The translations under genes were made by a program, and so were the position numbers. Under the pieces are notes generated by a model. That model was not told the origin of the DNA. It saw only the letters and a program-made list of their open reading frames with translations, and did no database searches. From the NCBI GenBank assembly GCA_017459925.1, contig JAFUCC010000015.1, positions 1-43,371 of the forward strand: a DNA stretch of 43,371 bases, given 5' to 3'. Source of the DNA: Eggerthellaceae bacterium (lineage in GTDB: Bacteria > Actinomycetota > Coriobacteriia > Coriobacteriales > Eggerthellaceae). This document shows, piece by piece, positions 32,719-41,761 of this stretch. Every line of letters starts with the position of its first letter. The first letter of the stretch is position 1.

Positions 32719-33763
32719 CGTCGTCCGTCTCGGGTCTATCGGGCTCCCCCTCGAGTAGGAACAGCTCCATCGCAGCATCGAAATCCGACCGATACTCCCG
32801 ATCCTGAATCACGCGATACTTCTCGAACTCGCTCTCGGCAAACGCCTTGGCTATCGCATGCGTGACCTCGCCGCTTCCGCTCAGTATCTCTTCGTCGTTG
32901 AACTGCAGGAATGCGTCGAGCCGATTCGCCCAGTCCTCCATGGTCATGGGGATGTGGCGCCGTGCCTGACGAGTCGCATAGTCGAGGTACATCGACACGA
33001 TCTCGTTCAGGTTGCGCAGCTCGTCTTCGCTCAGGTAGTTCTTGGCGATCGAGACGTCACTTTTCATGATCTTGCCGTTCGGCGCCTTGGCCCAGGTAGT
33101 CAGCCCCATGTGAGGCTTCCTGTGGTCCGCCCGACCATAGACAACCTCGGCGGCGGTGTTGCCATGTGCCGCGAAGTGCATCTTGTTCTGCACCGTCGCG
33201 AAGAAGCGGCGTGTCTGCTCGGAGGCGGAGTCGTAGTCGCACGCCGTCGCGTAGATGTCGGTCACCTTCTGGTAGAACAGCCGCTCGCTGGCGCGTATCT
33301 CCTGATATTCCTCGGTCAGACGGTCGAAGTACTCTGCGCTGAAGACCTGGCCGTTCTCGAGCCTCCTGCGGTCGAGAACGTAGCCCCGACGTGTGAAGGC
33401 GGACAGCACGCCCGTCGCCCACTTGCGGAACTGCGTCGCGCGCATCGAGTTGATGCGGTAGCCCACGGAGATGACGGCATCGAGGTTGTAATGCTTCGTC
33501 GTGTAGTTCTTGCCGTCGGCAGCAGTTATTGAGAAATCCTCAATAACTGTCGCCTCCTCGAGCTCACCAGATTCGAATACCGACTTCAGATGCTTGTTGA
33601 TGTTCCCCACCGTGCAGTCGAACAGCGTCGCCATGGCCTTTTGCGTGAGCCACACCGTCTCATCCTCGACGACGACTTGGATTCCATCGCCCTGACCGTC
33701 GAGGGCGAACATGAGAAAGTCCGCAGTGCTGTTCCGTATAGATTCGTTCCTCGGCTTCCCCAT
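32708..33763 (-). CDS. RhuM family protein
   Basis: 351 residues from ATG at 33763 with GAGGGGTGAT upstream; a longer frame is not supported. Whole-length match to the virulence RhuM family: [49 protein letters not shown], then [20 protein letters not shown] and an acidic C-terminus. Function is not known; the family frequently sits in type I restriction loci between hsdM and hsdS, and here an hsdS stub overlaps its stop. The region 33764-33986 upstream holds a minus-strand TATAAT (33854-33859) and a small inverted repeat CCATTCC/GGAATGG (33937-33956). Confidence 0.85.
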   Translation of the reverse strand: MGKPRNESIRNSTADFLMFALDGQGDGIQVVVEDETVWLTQKAMATLFDCTVGNINKHLKSVFESGELEEATVIEDFSITAADGKNYTTKHYNLDAVISVGYRINSMRATQFRKWATGVLSAFTRRGYVLDRRRLENGQVFSAEYFDRLTEEYQEIRASERLFYQKVTDIYATACDYDSASEQTRRFFATVQNKMHFAAHGNTAAEVVYGRADHRKPHMGLTTWAKAPNGKIMKSDVSIAKNYLSEDELRNLNEIVSMYLDYATRQARRHIPMTMEDWANRLDAFLQFNDEEILSGSGEVTHAIAKAFAESEFEKYRVIQDREYRSDFDAAMELFLLEGEPDRPETDDDEG

Positions 33764-33986
33764 GAGATCACCCCTCGATTCCAAGGATCTCGCTCCATAC
33801 TCCACGCTCTTAAAGCAATTTCATGCTCGCCGGTTCGGTTTCCACACGTCGGGATTATATCGCGTCGACGCACTTGATACGCGCTGAGCGGTCCCTCCGT
33901 TCGTTCCATACGACTGGAAGCGGTTCGCCGGAAAGCCATTCCCGGGATGGAATGGCGAGTAACTTTCTGGTTAGTAGAGATGCGCT

Positions 33987-34463
33987 TTATTCAAGAGCTT
34001 TGCGCAAGGTCGCAAGCGCGCTCTGGTGTCGCAGCTTCACCACGCCGTAGCTCATGCGCATCTTGTCGGCGACCTCGGTGAGCGGCAGCTCATGGTAGTA
34101 GCGCAGCACCACGACGTCGCGTTCGTCTTGGGAAAGATGTCCCAAAGCGCGGGCCAGCTCTCCGAGCACCTCTTCCTTGAGTAAGCCATCGTCGAGCCGC
34201 TCGTCAGAGGCGACCGAGTCAGACAGCACGACGAACTGCCTCCGCTTGCGGAAGTAGTCCGTCATGGTGTTTCTCGCTATGGTGTAGACCCAGGTGGAAT
34301 ACGATGCCTTCGTCTCGTCGTAGCGCGGCAACGCGCGCATCGCCTTCTCGAACGTCTCCGCCGTGATGTCCTCTGCATCCTGACGGTTTCTCACGCGCGC
34401 TGAGACATAGGCGAGCACCCTATCCCCGAAGGTCGCGTACAGCTCGGCGCCGTCCATCGTCAC
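33987..34463 (-). CDS. ECF-type sigma factor (downstream copy)
   Basis: 158 residues if started at the GTG that overlaps the stop of the preceding peptide gene (GTGA), with GGAGAG nine bases upstream. Sigma region 2 reads RNRQDAEDITAETFEKAMRAL ... YSTWVYTIARNTMTDYFRKRR, and region 4 LPLTEVADKMRMSYGVVKLRHQSALATLRKAL. It is the last gene of the export locus, translationally coupled to a peptide gene, and probably directs transcription of locus or immunity genes. Its anti-sigma is unknown; the small membrane proteins of the locus are candidates. Confidence 0.9.
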   Translation of the reverse strand: MTMDGAELYATFGDRVLAYVSARVRNRQDAEDITAETFEKAMRALPRYDETKASYSTWVYTIARNTMTDYFRKRRQFVVLSDSVASDERLDDGLLKEEVLGELARALGHLSQDERDVVVLRYYHELPLTEVADKMRMSYGVVKLRHQSALATLRKALE

Positions 34464-34678
34464 TGAAAGCCGCTCTCCCCCCACTTCGCCCAGAACACGC
34501 TGGGGTCGCCCGCGGCGTTCAGCATGCCGAGCTCCTCGATCGAGAGCTTGCCTTCGCCATAGCGGGAATCGACATCATCGATGACCGATTGCAAGGCGGC
34601 ATTGCCAGCGAACCTCTGGAAATCGAAGAGGCCTTCGAGCGTCTTCTCGAATCGCTCCGCGTTCACGGTAGCCTTCAT
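34460..34678 (-). CDS. Candidate exported peptide precursor (RiPP-like)
   Basis: 72 residues from MKATVNAERFEKTL. The middle is helical and acidic; then comes KLSIEELGMLNAAGD, which resembles the end of NHLP/Nif11-type leaders (LSxEELxxVxGG-like), and a 14-residue tail PSVFWAKWGESGFQ rich in aromatic residues. It sits among export genes, 10 bases after a Cys-rich small gene, and overlaps the sigma factor start. It could be the cargo of the C39 transporter, or simply a small regulatory partner of the sigma factor. It lacks a GG cleavage site, which weakens the cargo reading. Confidence 0.5.
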   Translation of the reverse strand: MKATVNAERFEKTLEGLFDFQRFAGNAALQSVIDDVDSRYGEGKLSIEELGMLNAAGDPSVFWAKWGESGFQ

Positions 34679-34688
34679 GACTCGCGGC

Positions 34689-34877
34689 TTAGATAATGCG
34701 GACGGGATGCGACGGATTGACCTCGCTGAAATCATCAGGCGGGTTTGGCGGAATAGGGTCGCCGCAATAAGGGCAGTTGCTCATACCGGCATCAACCGGC
34801 ATGCCGCACGTCTGACAGCAGATATGATTGCCGTCATTGCAGTCCTGTGTGGATACAGCGCTTGGTCTGAAGCACAT
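34689..34877 (-). CDS. Small Cys-rich zinc-ribbon protein
   Basis: 62 residues from MCFRPSAVST, with AAAGGA eight bases upstream. Contains ICCQTCG ... NCPYCGDPIPPNPP, a CxxC-CxxC zinc ribbon, plus extra Cys at 2 and elsewhere. Unknown function. Its position immediately after the export ATPases and before the peptide gene suggests a locus-specific role (regulator or a second substrate). Confidence 0.6.
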   Translation of the reverse strand: MCFRPSAVSTQDCNDGNHICCQTCGMPVDAGMSNCPYCGDPIPPNPPDDFSEVNPSHPVRII

Positions 34878-35011
34878 GGTCTTATCCTTTCTTCCGTTTC
34901 GACCGCGGCGGTTCCTCCAAACGCCACGGCCTTCCATCAACTCTCTCTACCCTCTATACGTGCGAAAACCGAACCTGGCAGGACTTTTTTGCAATTCCCC
35001 GGAATCTCACC

Positions 35012-37192
35012 CTAAACATCCAGGCGCTGGCGCTCGACCAGGTCGGCGAAGAGGCCCCCTTTCTCGATAAGCTCGTCGTAGGTGCCGTCTTCCACGATCT
35101 TCCCATCTTCCAGGTACAGGATGCGATCGCAGTTCTTTATGGTCGAAAGCCTGTGTGCGATGACGATGCGCGTGCACTTCAGCGCGTCGAGCGCCTCCGA
35201 CACCTGCTTCTGCGTGCGGTTGTCGAGCGCGCTCGTGGCCTCGTCGAAGATGAGCACGCGCGGATGCGGCGCCACGGCGCGGGCTATCATGAGGCGCTGC
35301 CTCTGCCCGCCCGAGATGCCGCCGGCGCCTTCGGATATCATGGTCTGCATGCCCATCGGCATCGCCCTGATGTCATCGGCTATGCGCGCGACCTCCGCGG
35401 CTTCCCACGCGTCGTCCTCCGTCAGGTGCGGCGCCGATATCGTAATGTTGCTGAAGATGCTCTCGGCGAACAGGGTCCCGTCCTGCGTCACCGCGCCGAT
35501 GTGGCGGCGCAGCGAGCGCAGGTCGAGCCCGGCCATGTCCTTGCCGTCGTAGTAGATGGCGCCCGCATCCGGCGCCTCGAAGCCCAGCAGCAGCCGCACG
35601 AGCGTCGACTTGCCGCAGCCCGACTTGCCCACGATGGCCACGTACTGGCCGGGGCGGATGGCCAGGTTCAGGCCGTCGATGACGTAGGGCATGTCCTCGT
35701 CGTAGCGGAAGCGGACGCCGCTGAGCTCGACGCGGCCGTTGAGGCTTGCCAGGATCTCCTTGTCCTCGGCGACCTCGGGCTCGGCCTGCAGGATGGGCTC
35801 CACCATGTCGAGGTAGGGCCCGATCTGCGCCAACGCCTTCACCACGCTTGCCATCGAGGAGAACGCGCCCATCACCATGCCGTACGCAGCGAAGAACGCG
35901 ATGTAGTCCGACGGGGTGACGCCCGACGAGGCGGCGAGGTAGTACAGCACGATGGCGCCCGCGAGCGTGACGGCCGTGGCTGTGGCGCTGCTGAGCTTCA
36001 GGAACAGCGGCGGGTTGTACTGCAGCTCGGCGCTCTTGGTGTAGGCGCGCGCCCACTGCGCGAACGCGCGCTTCTCCGCGCCGGCCAGCTTGATCTTCTG
36101 CACGCCGCTAATCATGGCGAAGCTCTTGCCGTTTTCCTTGGCGGCGTATTCCATCTGCCGGCGCGTGATGCGCATCTGCACGAGCGTGGTGACCAGCCCC
36201 ACCGCGACCGTCGCAGCGATGATGATCACGGCCGGCCACATGAGCGCTGGCGCGAACTGCCCGATCTGCACGATGTAGAGAAGCGAGAACACGGCGGTGA
36301 TGCCGAGCGACAGCAGGTTCGACACGATGAGCTCGACGAGGTTCTTGGCGGCCATGCTGCGGCTCGCCAACTCGCCGGCGCTGTAGCCGCGGAAGAACGT
36401 GGCGGGCAGGCTGAGGATGCGCATCATGAAAGCCGCCGCGACCGACGTCGACGCCTTCGTACGGATGCGGTTGACCGCTATCTCGCGCGAGGCCGTCACG
36501 ATCTGCTGCGCCAGCGCGGTGCACAGCAAAAACGCCGCCGTGGACCACAGGACCGCGTAGCTGCCGGTGTCGGCCACGTACCCGGTGAGCACCTTCACGA
36601 TGGGCGGCATCAGCATGCCGACGAGCGTGACGAGCAGCGACACGCTCACGAGCACCGCGATATCGGCGGCGTTCAGGCATTCCCACATGTACGAGAGAAG
36701 ATCCCCCACGCCGATCTTCTCGAGCGGCAGCGGACGGTAGAAGCTGCGCGCCTCGCGGGTGAAGAGGCTGGCGTTCGACGCGTTCACGGTGGCCTTGCGG
36801 CCCGCCTCGTCAACGAACCAGTAGCCGCGGTACGGTTTCGGGAACAGGGGCACCGGCGCGCCATCGCTTGCGCGGTAGCCGATGAGCGGGCCGAAGGCGT
36901 CTTTGTACCAGCCGTCGTCGAGCGCCACCATGCGGTGCATGATGCCGTGGGGGCGCAGGGCGTATTCCAGCTGCTCGTCGTGATCGGTGACGCTGGCGGG
37001 GATGTCGACGGGGCTGATGCGGTAGAACTTCAGGATGTCGTCGATGGCTTCCTTGGTCACGACGCGGCTGCTGGCCATCGAGCCGGCAGCGTCGCGCCCC
37101 ACGACTGCCGAGGCCATGCGCAGGATGGAATCTTCGAACAGTTCCTGGTCGCCTAACTTGCGTTGGCGTATCTGGTCGTCGAACATGCCCAT
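35012..37192 (-). CDS. NHLP-type bacteriocin export ABC transporter (permease/ATPase)
   Basis: About 726 residues from MGMFDDQIRQ with GGAGGTG upstream; a 19-residue longer reading is encoded by repeat A5. The first 170 residues match the NHLP permease/ATPase N-terminal domain (no catalytic Cys of a C39 peptidase is seen), followed by a six-helix exporter (about 180-470) and an ATPase with GKSGCGKST, ISGGQRQR and VLIFDEAT. It would pair with the peptidase-bearing transporter encoded upstream to export leader-bearing peptides. Confidence 0.88.
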   Translation of the reverse strand: MGMFDDQIRQRKLGDQELFEDSILRMASAVVGRDAAGSMASSRVVTKEAIDDILKFYRISPVDIPASVTDHDEQLEYALRPHGIMHRMVALDDGWYKDAFGPLIGYRASDGAPVPLFPKPYRGYWFVDEAGRKATVNASNASLFTREARSFYRPLPLEKIGVGDLLSYMWECLNAADIAVLVSVSLLVTLVGMLMPPIVKVLTGYVADTGSYAVLWSTAAFLLCTALAQQIVTASREIAVNRIRTKASTSVAAAFMMRILSLPATFFRGYSAGELASRSMAAKNLVELIVSNLLSLGITAVFSLLYIVQIGQFAPALMWPAVIIIAATVAVGLVTTLVQMRITRRQMEYAAKENGKSFAMISGVQKIKLAGAEKRAFAQWARAYTKSAELQYNPPLFLKLSSATATAVTLAGAIVLYYLAASSGVTPSDYIAFFAAYGMVMGAFSSMASVVKALAQIGPYLDMVEPILQAEPEVAEDKEILASLNGRVELSGVRFRYDEDMPYVIDGLNLAIRPGQYVAIVGKSGCGKSTLVRLLLGFEAPDAGAIYYDGKDMAGLDLRSLRRHIGAVTQDGTLFAESIFSNITISAPHLTEDDAWEAAEVARIADDIRAMPMGMQTMISEGAGGISGGQRQRLMIARAVAPHPRVLIFDEATSALDNRTQKQVSEALDALKCTRIVIAHRLSTIKNCDRILYLEDGKIVEDGTYDELIEKGGLFADLVERQRLDV

Positions 37193-37219
37193 GGCCTCAC
37201 CTCCCCTTTCGACATCCTG

Positions 37220-37287
37220 GATGAGTAGCAGGACGTTCCTGATACTCATTTCGGGAAATGAGTATCAGGAACGTCCTGCTACTCATC
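37220..37287. repeat. Palindromic element A5
   Basis: Perfect 33-base arms (37220-37252, 37255-37287) with a two-base loop, the cleanest copy of the family. It lies between the two ABC exporter genes and is the source of a false MSIRNVLLLI extension on the downstream one. Confidence 0.9.
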
Positions 37288-37296
37288 TTCATCCCC

Positions 37297-39471
37297 CTAG
37301 TCATTGCTCACCAGCTCGGCGTACAGGCCGCCGGCGGCGTACAGCTCGTCGTGCGTGCCGCGCTCGACCGCCCGGCCGCCATCGAGCACGATGATCTCGT
37401 CGCAGTCGCGGATGATGGAAAGCCGGTGCGAGATGATGATGCATGTGACGCCGCGGTCCCTCACGGCTTGCACGACCTCGTTCTCGGTCTTGGCGTCGAG
37501 CGCGCTCGTCGCCTCGTCCATGATGATGACATGCGGATCGGTTGCGAGCGCGCGCGCAATCTCGAGCCGCTGGCGCTGACCGCCGGACAGGTCGCGCCCG
37601 CCCTCGGAGACCTTCGAGGCGTAGCCGCCCGGCCGCGCCATGATGTCGGCGTGGATCTGCGCGTCGTTGGCCGCCATGATGACCTCGAAGCCTTCAATCG
37701 ACTCGTCCCACATGCGGATGTTGTTCGCCACGGTGTCCTCGAACAGGATGATATCCTGGTCGACCACCGCCACCGAGCTGGTGAACACGCTGCGGTCGAT
37801 GTCCGCCGCCGGCGTGTCGTCGAACAGGATCTCGCCCTCCCAGGGCTGGTACAGCCCGGCGATGAGCTTGGAAAGCGTGGACTTACCGCAGCCCGACGCG
37901 CCGACGAGCGCCACGCTCGCGCCCGGCTCCACGACCATCGAGAAGTCCTTGACGACGGGATCGGAAAGCCGCGCGTAGCCGAACGTGACGTGCCGAAGCT
38001 CCACTTTCCCGTCGAGCTTCCCGTAATCGGCGTCGTCGTCGAGCGACTCGTCACGGTAATTGGGGTCTTGCTCGTATTCCATGACGTCGTCGATACGCTC
38101 CATCTGCGTGCGCATCTCCTGCAGCGTCTGGCTGGCCCTCACCGTGGTCATGGCGGGGTTCATGAACTGCTGCATGTAGCCTTGGAAGGCCATGACCATG
38201 CCGAGCGTGAACTGGCCCTGCATGACGAGGAACACGCCGATGACCAGCACGGCGTAGTTCGCGAGGCTCGCCAGGAAATTCGGCACGAGCCCCAAGTACA
38301 GGTTCAGGTTCGCGAACCGCGTGGTCGCCGTGTTCACCGAAGCCTGGTAGCCCGCCCACTTGGCGAAGTAGCCGTTCTCGGCACCGGAAGCCTTGATGGT
38401 CTCGATCATCTGGATGCCCGAGACGGTGGACGAATCGAGCTTTCCGGAATCGCGCATCTGGACGCGCGTGATGTTCACGCGCTTGCGCGAGATGTAGCTC
38501 GCGAGCAGCGAGTTGACGGCGATGGCCGCGATGCCCACGAGCGTGAGCAGCACCGAGTAGCGGATCATCACGACGAGGTAAAACACCATCATGGCGATGT
38601 TGAGCGCGAGCGGCGTGAACGTGTTCACGAGGGTCTCGGCGATGACGGCGTTCGTCGACTTGCGCTGGAGGATGTCGCCGGCCAGGCGCTGCGAGAAGAA
38701 CCCCATGGGCAGGCGCAGCACCTTCCACATGAACGTGGAAGACCCGACGATGGCCATCTTCCCGTTGATCTTGAGCGAGTAGATCGATCGTGCGGCCACA
38801 ACGATGACCTGCAGGACAGCCACCAGGCTCAGAAGCCCGATGAAGGGCATGAGCAAATCGGCGTTCTCGCCAGTGAGCAGGTGGTCCATGAAGAAACGCG
38901 TGAACGCCGGCGTGATCAGGTCGAAGAGGTAGGCGACCAGCGTGGTGAGCGCCACGAACGCGACGGCCGCGCCTGCGCCGCGCAGGCGGTTTCGGGCGAA
39001 CTCCCACGTGGATTTTCGGCTACCACCGGGCACGAACTTGTCAGTCGGCTCGAAGAACAGGGAGATGCCGCTGTAGGAGCGCTCGAACTCCTCCACCGTG
39101 ATCTTCATCGAGCCGCGCGCGGGGTCGTTGATGTAGGCGTGGTTTCCCTTGAAGCCGCAGACCACTACGTAGTGGTTGCCGTTCCACATGGCGATGCAGG
39201 GAAACGGCCCCTTCTCCCTCAGCGTTTCGGCGGAATAGCGCCAGCCCTCTACCTCGAGCCCGTAACTGCGCGCGGTCTTGGCCATGTTCTCGGCGTTCGT
39301 GCCGTCGCGCGACACGCCGCAGTCGGCCCGCACCTGCTCGAGCGGCAGCCACTTCCCGTAGTACGCCAGGACCATGGCCAGCGCGGCGGCGCCGCATTCG
39401 AGCGCCTCCATCTGCATGACCTGGGGCACCTTGGCAACGCCTGCGGTTATCGGCTGTTTAAGGGCGGTCAC
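37297..39471 (-). CDS. NHLP-type bacteriocin export ABC transporter with C39 peptidase
   Basis: 724 residues from a GTG 13 bases after the adaptor stop. N-terminal C39 peptidase: MEALECGAAALAMVLAYYGK with Cys26, His100 in NGNHYVVV, Asp116 in YINDPARG, so the catalytic set is intact. Then six helices (about 165-440) and an ATPase with GASGCGKST, LSGGQRQR and VIIMDEAT. It cuts leader peptides, usually after a double glycine, and exports the product. A candidate substrate with a classical GG leader is the Nif11-type peptide at 1393-1620; a less certain one is at 34460-34678. Confidence 0.92.
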   Translation of the reverse strand: MTALKQPITAGVAKVPQVMQMEALECGAAALAMVLAYYGKWLPLEQVRADCGVSRDGTNAENMAKTARSYGLEVEGWRYSAETLREKGPFPCIAMWNGNHYVVVCGFKGNHAYINDPARGSMKITVEEFERSYSGISLFFEPTDKFVPGGSRKSTWEFARNRLRGAGAAVAFVALTTLVAYLFDLITPAFTRFFMDHLLTGENADLLMPFIGLLSLVAVLQVIVVAARSIYSLKINGKMAIVGSSTFMWKVLRLPMGFFSQRLAGDILQRKSTNAVIAETLVNTFTPLALNIAMMVFYLVVMIRYSVLLTLVGIAAIAVNSLLASYISRKRVNITRVQMRDSGKLDSSTVSGIQMIETIKASGAENGYFAKWAGYQASVNTATTRFANLNLYLGLVPNFLASLANYAVLVIGVFLVMQGQFTLGMVMAFQGYMQQFMNPAMTTVRASQTLQEMRTQMERIDDVMEYEQDPNYRDESLDDDADYGKLDGKVELRHVTFGYARLSDPVVKDFSMVVEPGASVALVGASGCGKSTLSKLIAGLYQPWEGEILFDDTPAADIDRSVFTSSVAVVDQDIILFEDTVANNIRMWDESIEGFEVIMAANDAQIHADIMARPGGYASKVSEGGRDLSGGQRQRLEIARALATDPHVIIMDEATSALDAKTENEVVQAVRDRGVTCIIISHRLSIIRDCDEIIVLDGGRAVERGTHDELYAAGGLYAELVSND

Positions 39472-39484
39472 GGCTAGCGCCTCA

Positions 39485-39886
39485 TCAGTTGAGCAGCATC
39501 GAGATGACCTGCGTGGCGTTGTATCCCACGCGCACCTCGTACGATCCGTCGGGGATGTTGGCATGGGCCGACGCCACGAGCTGTCCGTCCGCGTCGGTGC
39601 CGATGGTGAGGACTTCTGCCTTCACGTCGCCGACTTCCATTTCCATGCCAGCTTGAACCTTGCTCGCCTTCGCGGCGTCGTCGAACGTGACCGTGAGCTC
39701 GCCGCCATCAGCAATGGCTGTACCCGTGGCGTAGCTTTCGACCGTGGTGAAGCCGCTCCACAGAAGCAGGCCCACGATAATCAGCGCCACCGCCAAAAGC
39801 AGCAGCCAGATTTTCGGCGTGGTGACCTTCAGGTAGTCGTTGAGCTGCTCGGGCGAGGCTATCCTGCGCGCACCTTGGCCTTCCAT
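39485..39886 (-). CDS. Short HlyD-like adaptor of the peptide export system
   Basis: 133 residues. One membrane helix (IWLLLLAVALIIVGLLLWSG) after a 27-residue cytoplasmic start, then a short beta-rich domain (GTAIADGGELTVTFDDAAKASKV ... SYEVRVGYNATQVISMLLN). This resembles the membrane end and barrel part of NHLM secretion (HlyD) proteins, which are usually some 400 residues with a long coiled-coil hairpin. Here the hairpin is absent with no sign of a broken frame. It is likely a genuine mini-adaptor suited to a single-membrane cell. Confidence 0.7.
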   Translation of the reverse strand: MEGQGARRIASPEQLNDYLKVTTPKIWLLLLAVALIIVGLLLWSGFTTVESYATGTAIADGGELTVTFDDAAKASKVQAGMEMEVGDVKAEVLTIGTDADGQLVASAHANIPDGSYEVRVGYNATQVISMLLN

Positions 39887-39893
39887 GTGACCC

Positions 39894-40235
39894 CTATCCC
39901 TTGGCGCCCTTCTTGGGCGCGTCGTCTTCGTCCTTGCGTGCAGAACCTCGCCTCGCCATGATGCAAACAGTCAGTAACGCTGCGGCTGCGAACGACACGA
40001 TTGCCACGATCACATATCCGCCAGCGCTCGGCCCGAGAAGGGACGAGGCCCCGAAAAGGCCCCCGGCTGATGCGGAGGGCATCGCAGGAGTGCCTGCAGC
40101 GAGCCGTCCCGCGAGGCCCGCGAATGGAAGCGCCGCAAGGCACACGAATACGGCAAGCGCTCGGTCGGCGCGCACCCGCCTCAGCCGCCTCGAACGGCTG
40201 CGAACTGCGACGACGCGCTCATCCACCGTGCGCAT
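39894..40235 (-). CDS. Small two-helix membrane protein, paralogue of 41758-42150
   Basis: 113 residues from MRTVDERVVAVRSR, with GGAGGG five bases upstream. A basic cytoplasmic start is followed by a helix, a Gly/Ser loop (SAGGLFGASSLLGPSAGGYV), a second helix and a charged tail. The protein at 41758-42150 has the same plan (MRSTDERMNEVLSRAR, SAGSLGLMGNVLSGGSALGY). Because that copy overlaps an ECF sigma gene, both may be membrane anti-sigma factors; other options are immunity or export accessory proteins. The gap 40236-40481 upstream contains only a 7-base GC hairpin (ATGGCGG/CCGCCAT) and a TTTCCC/GGGAAA dyad. Confidence 0.6.
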   Translation of the reverse strand: MRTVDERVVAVRSRSRRLRRVRADRALAVFVCLAALPFAGLAGRLAAGTPAMPSASAGGLFGASSLLGPSAGGYVIVAIVSFAAAALLTVCIMARRGSARKDEDDAPKKGAKG

Positions 40236-40481
40236 GGCGTCCCTCCTCTCGCTCTGCTCGCGGCTACACGTTTCCCAGATGCGCGAGCAGCGGGAAATCC
40301 TCACCTGTTTTCGAAAAAACGTGAGAAGGACGCAATGGTCGTGGTTGCTGGTGCGTATCGATGCAGCCTCGGTCGTCCTGCATTTTGGGTTTATATGGCC
40401 AGCGCCGCAGCTCCAGATCAGAGCACAACAGGTTGGCCTCTTAAGCTCTCGAACATGGCGGACGACCCCGCCGCCATCGTG

Positions 40482-41117
40482 CTACCTGCCCTCGGCGCGC
40501 TCCCGGCGGAAGCGGACGACGAGAAGGGGCAACAGGGTTGCGAGCGGCAAGATGACGGCTGCGATGCGCGCCGGGCCCCCTGCGGCCACGAGCAGGTTGA
40601 AGATGCCGTGGTAGGTTGACGCCAGGCACAGCAGCCCGAACGTGCCGGCGGCGCGCAGCCACGAGTACTTCCAAGCGCGCGTCAGGCCGAAGCCCACGAC
40701 CACGCCGCACACCACGTGCATCATCGCCGTGCTCAGGCCCCGCAGCAAGAGCGTCCCCGGGTCGGTAAGCCCACTGTCGCCCAGGTAGAACGCGCTCTCC
40801 ATCGTGGCGAAACCCACGGCCACCACAATGAACGCCAGGTCGACGTCCTCGACGTCGGGCTCGAACATCACCAGATAGAACAGAAGCGGGAGGAATTTCG
40901 CAACCTCTTCGACCGTGGGCGCGACCTCGACGGCCGTGTGCACCGCATCGATGCCGACCGCCTGGGCGATGAACGAGCTCACATAAGCTGACGCCAGGCA
41001 GGCGGCCATGCCGACGAGAAGCCCCGCCACCACGACCCTCGGCTTGCTGCGGACGCAGAACAGGCATGCGACGAGCGGCGCGGCGATGAGCACGAATATG
41101 TTCTCGATATACATCAT
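40482..41117 (-). CDS. PrsW-family intramembrane protease
   Basis: 211 residues from an ATG overlapping the previous stop (ATGA). Six or so membrane helices. Protease motifs: VAPTVEEVAKFLPLL (two Glu), FATMESAFYLG, MMHVVCG and STYHGIFN (His). In Bacillus PrsW starts the cleavage of the anti-sigma RsiW. Here the gene lies two genes after an ECF sigma and a probable membrane anti-sigma, so regulated proteolysis of that anti-sigma is a natural inference. Confidence 0.8.
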   Translation of the reverse strand: MMYIENIFVLIAAPLVACLFCVRSKPRVVVAGLLVGMAACLASAYVSSFIAQAVGIDAVHTAVEVAPTVEEVAKFLPLLFYLVMFEPDVEDVDLAFIVVAVGFATMESAFYLGDSGLTDPGTLLLRGLSTAMMHVVCGVVVGFGLTRAWKYSWLRAAGTFGLLCLASTYHGIFNLLVAAGGPARIAAVILPLATLLPLLVVRFRRERAEGR

Positions 41118-41761
41118 GCGTCGCCCGATTTCCACGCACACGCGAGGATGGCCGCATACACCAGGATGAGCACGCAGCTGAGCACGATATAGGGATTGAT
41201 TTCCGTAATCGGCCCCGGCTCCAGGAAACACGATGACAGCCACACCGCCTGCTCGACGGCGACGAACGCGAGCACGGCCCAATGGAACGGCTTGTTGTGC
41301 GCAAGACGGCCGTCCGTCTGGCTGCTCGTCGGTTCTGCGACGATGCCCCTGACGGCGAAGAACCCGATGGCGGCCAGCAAGCCGTTCTCGACGGTGTTAA
41401 GCAAGGGGCTTCCGCTATCCACGATGTAGAAGACGCAGAGGGCGGCGCAAGCGATGACGGGGATCCAGGCTGCCGGCACGGGAGCGGCAACCCCTCGCCG
41501 CTGGTCGGCCTCCACAACGAGCATGAGCAGGAACACGTAGCCGGCAATCCACGCCATGTCCGGCACGTACGAGTAATGCGGCGTCTCCCCGTAGACGACG
41601 AGGTACCCAAACCAGTAGACGCCTCCGAGCAGCACACAGGCCTGGAAGCACGCCAGCGTGACCCACGCCATGTTGCGCGCGGACAGAGCGCGCCAAAGGG
41701 ACGCCGCGAGGCATGCGGCCACCACGACCAGCTCTACCGCGTCGGTGATGCCCTCGATCAA
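41114..41761 (-). CDS. Multi-pass membrane protein of unknown function
   Basis: 215 residues from a TTG start inside TTGA, overlapping the preceding gene, with AGGAGG upstream. About seven hydrophobic segments and no recognised domain. Translational overlaps on both sides tie it to the sigma/anti-sigma pair and PrsW. It could be a signal sensor. Confidence 0.6.
   Translation of the reverse strand: MIEGITDAVELVVVAACLAASLWRALSARNMAWVTLACFQACVLLGGVYWFGYLVVYGETPHYSYVPDMAWIAGYVFLLMLVVEADQRRGVAAPVPAAWIPVIACAALCVFYIVDSGSPLLNTVENGLLAAIGFFAVRGIVAEPTSSQTDGRLAHNKPFHWAVLAFVAVEQAVWLSSCFLEPGPITEINPYIVLSCVLILVYAAILACAWKSGDA

Noticed and set aside
37193-37249. N-terminal extension MSIRNVLLLI on the NHLP exporter (and similar MS-R/K-R-VLLLI starts near other family A repeats)
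   Set aside because: These residues are encoded by family A palindromes; a good ribosome site marks the internal ATG at 37192.
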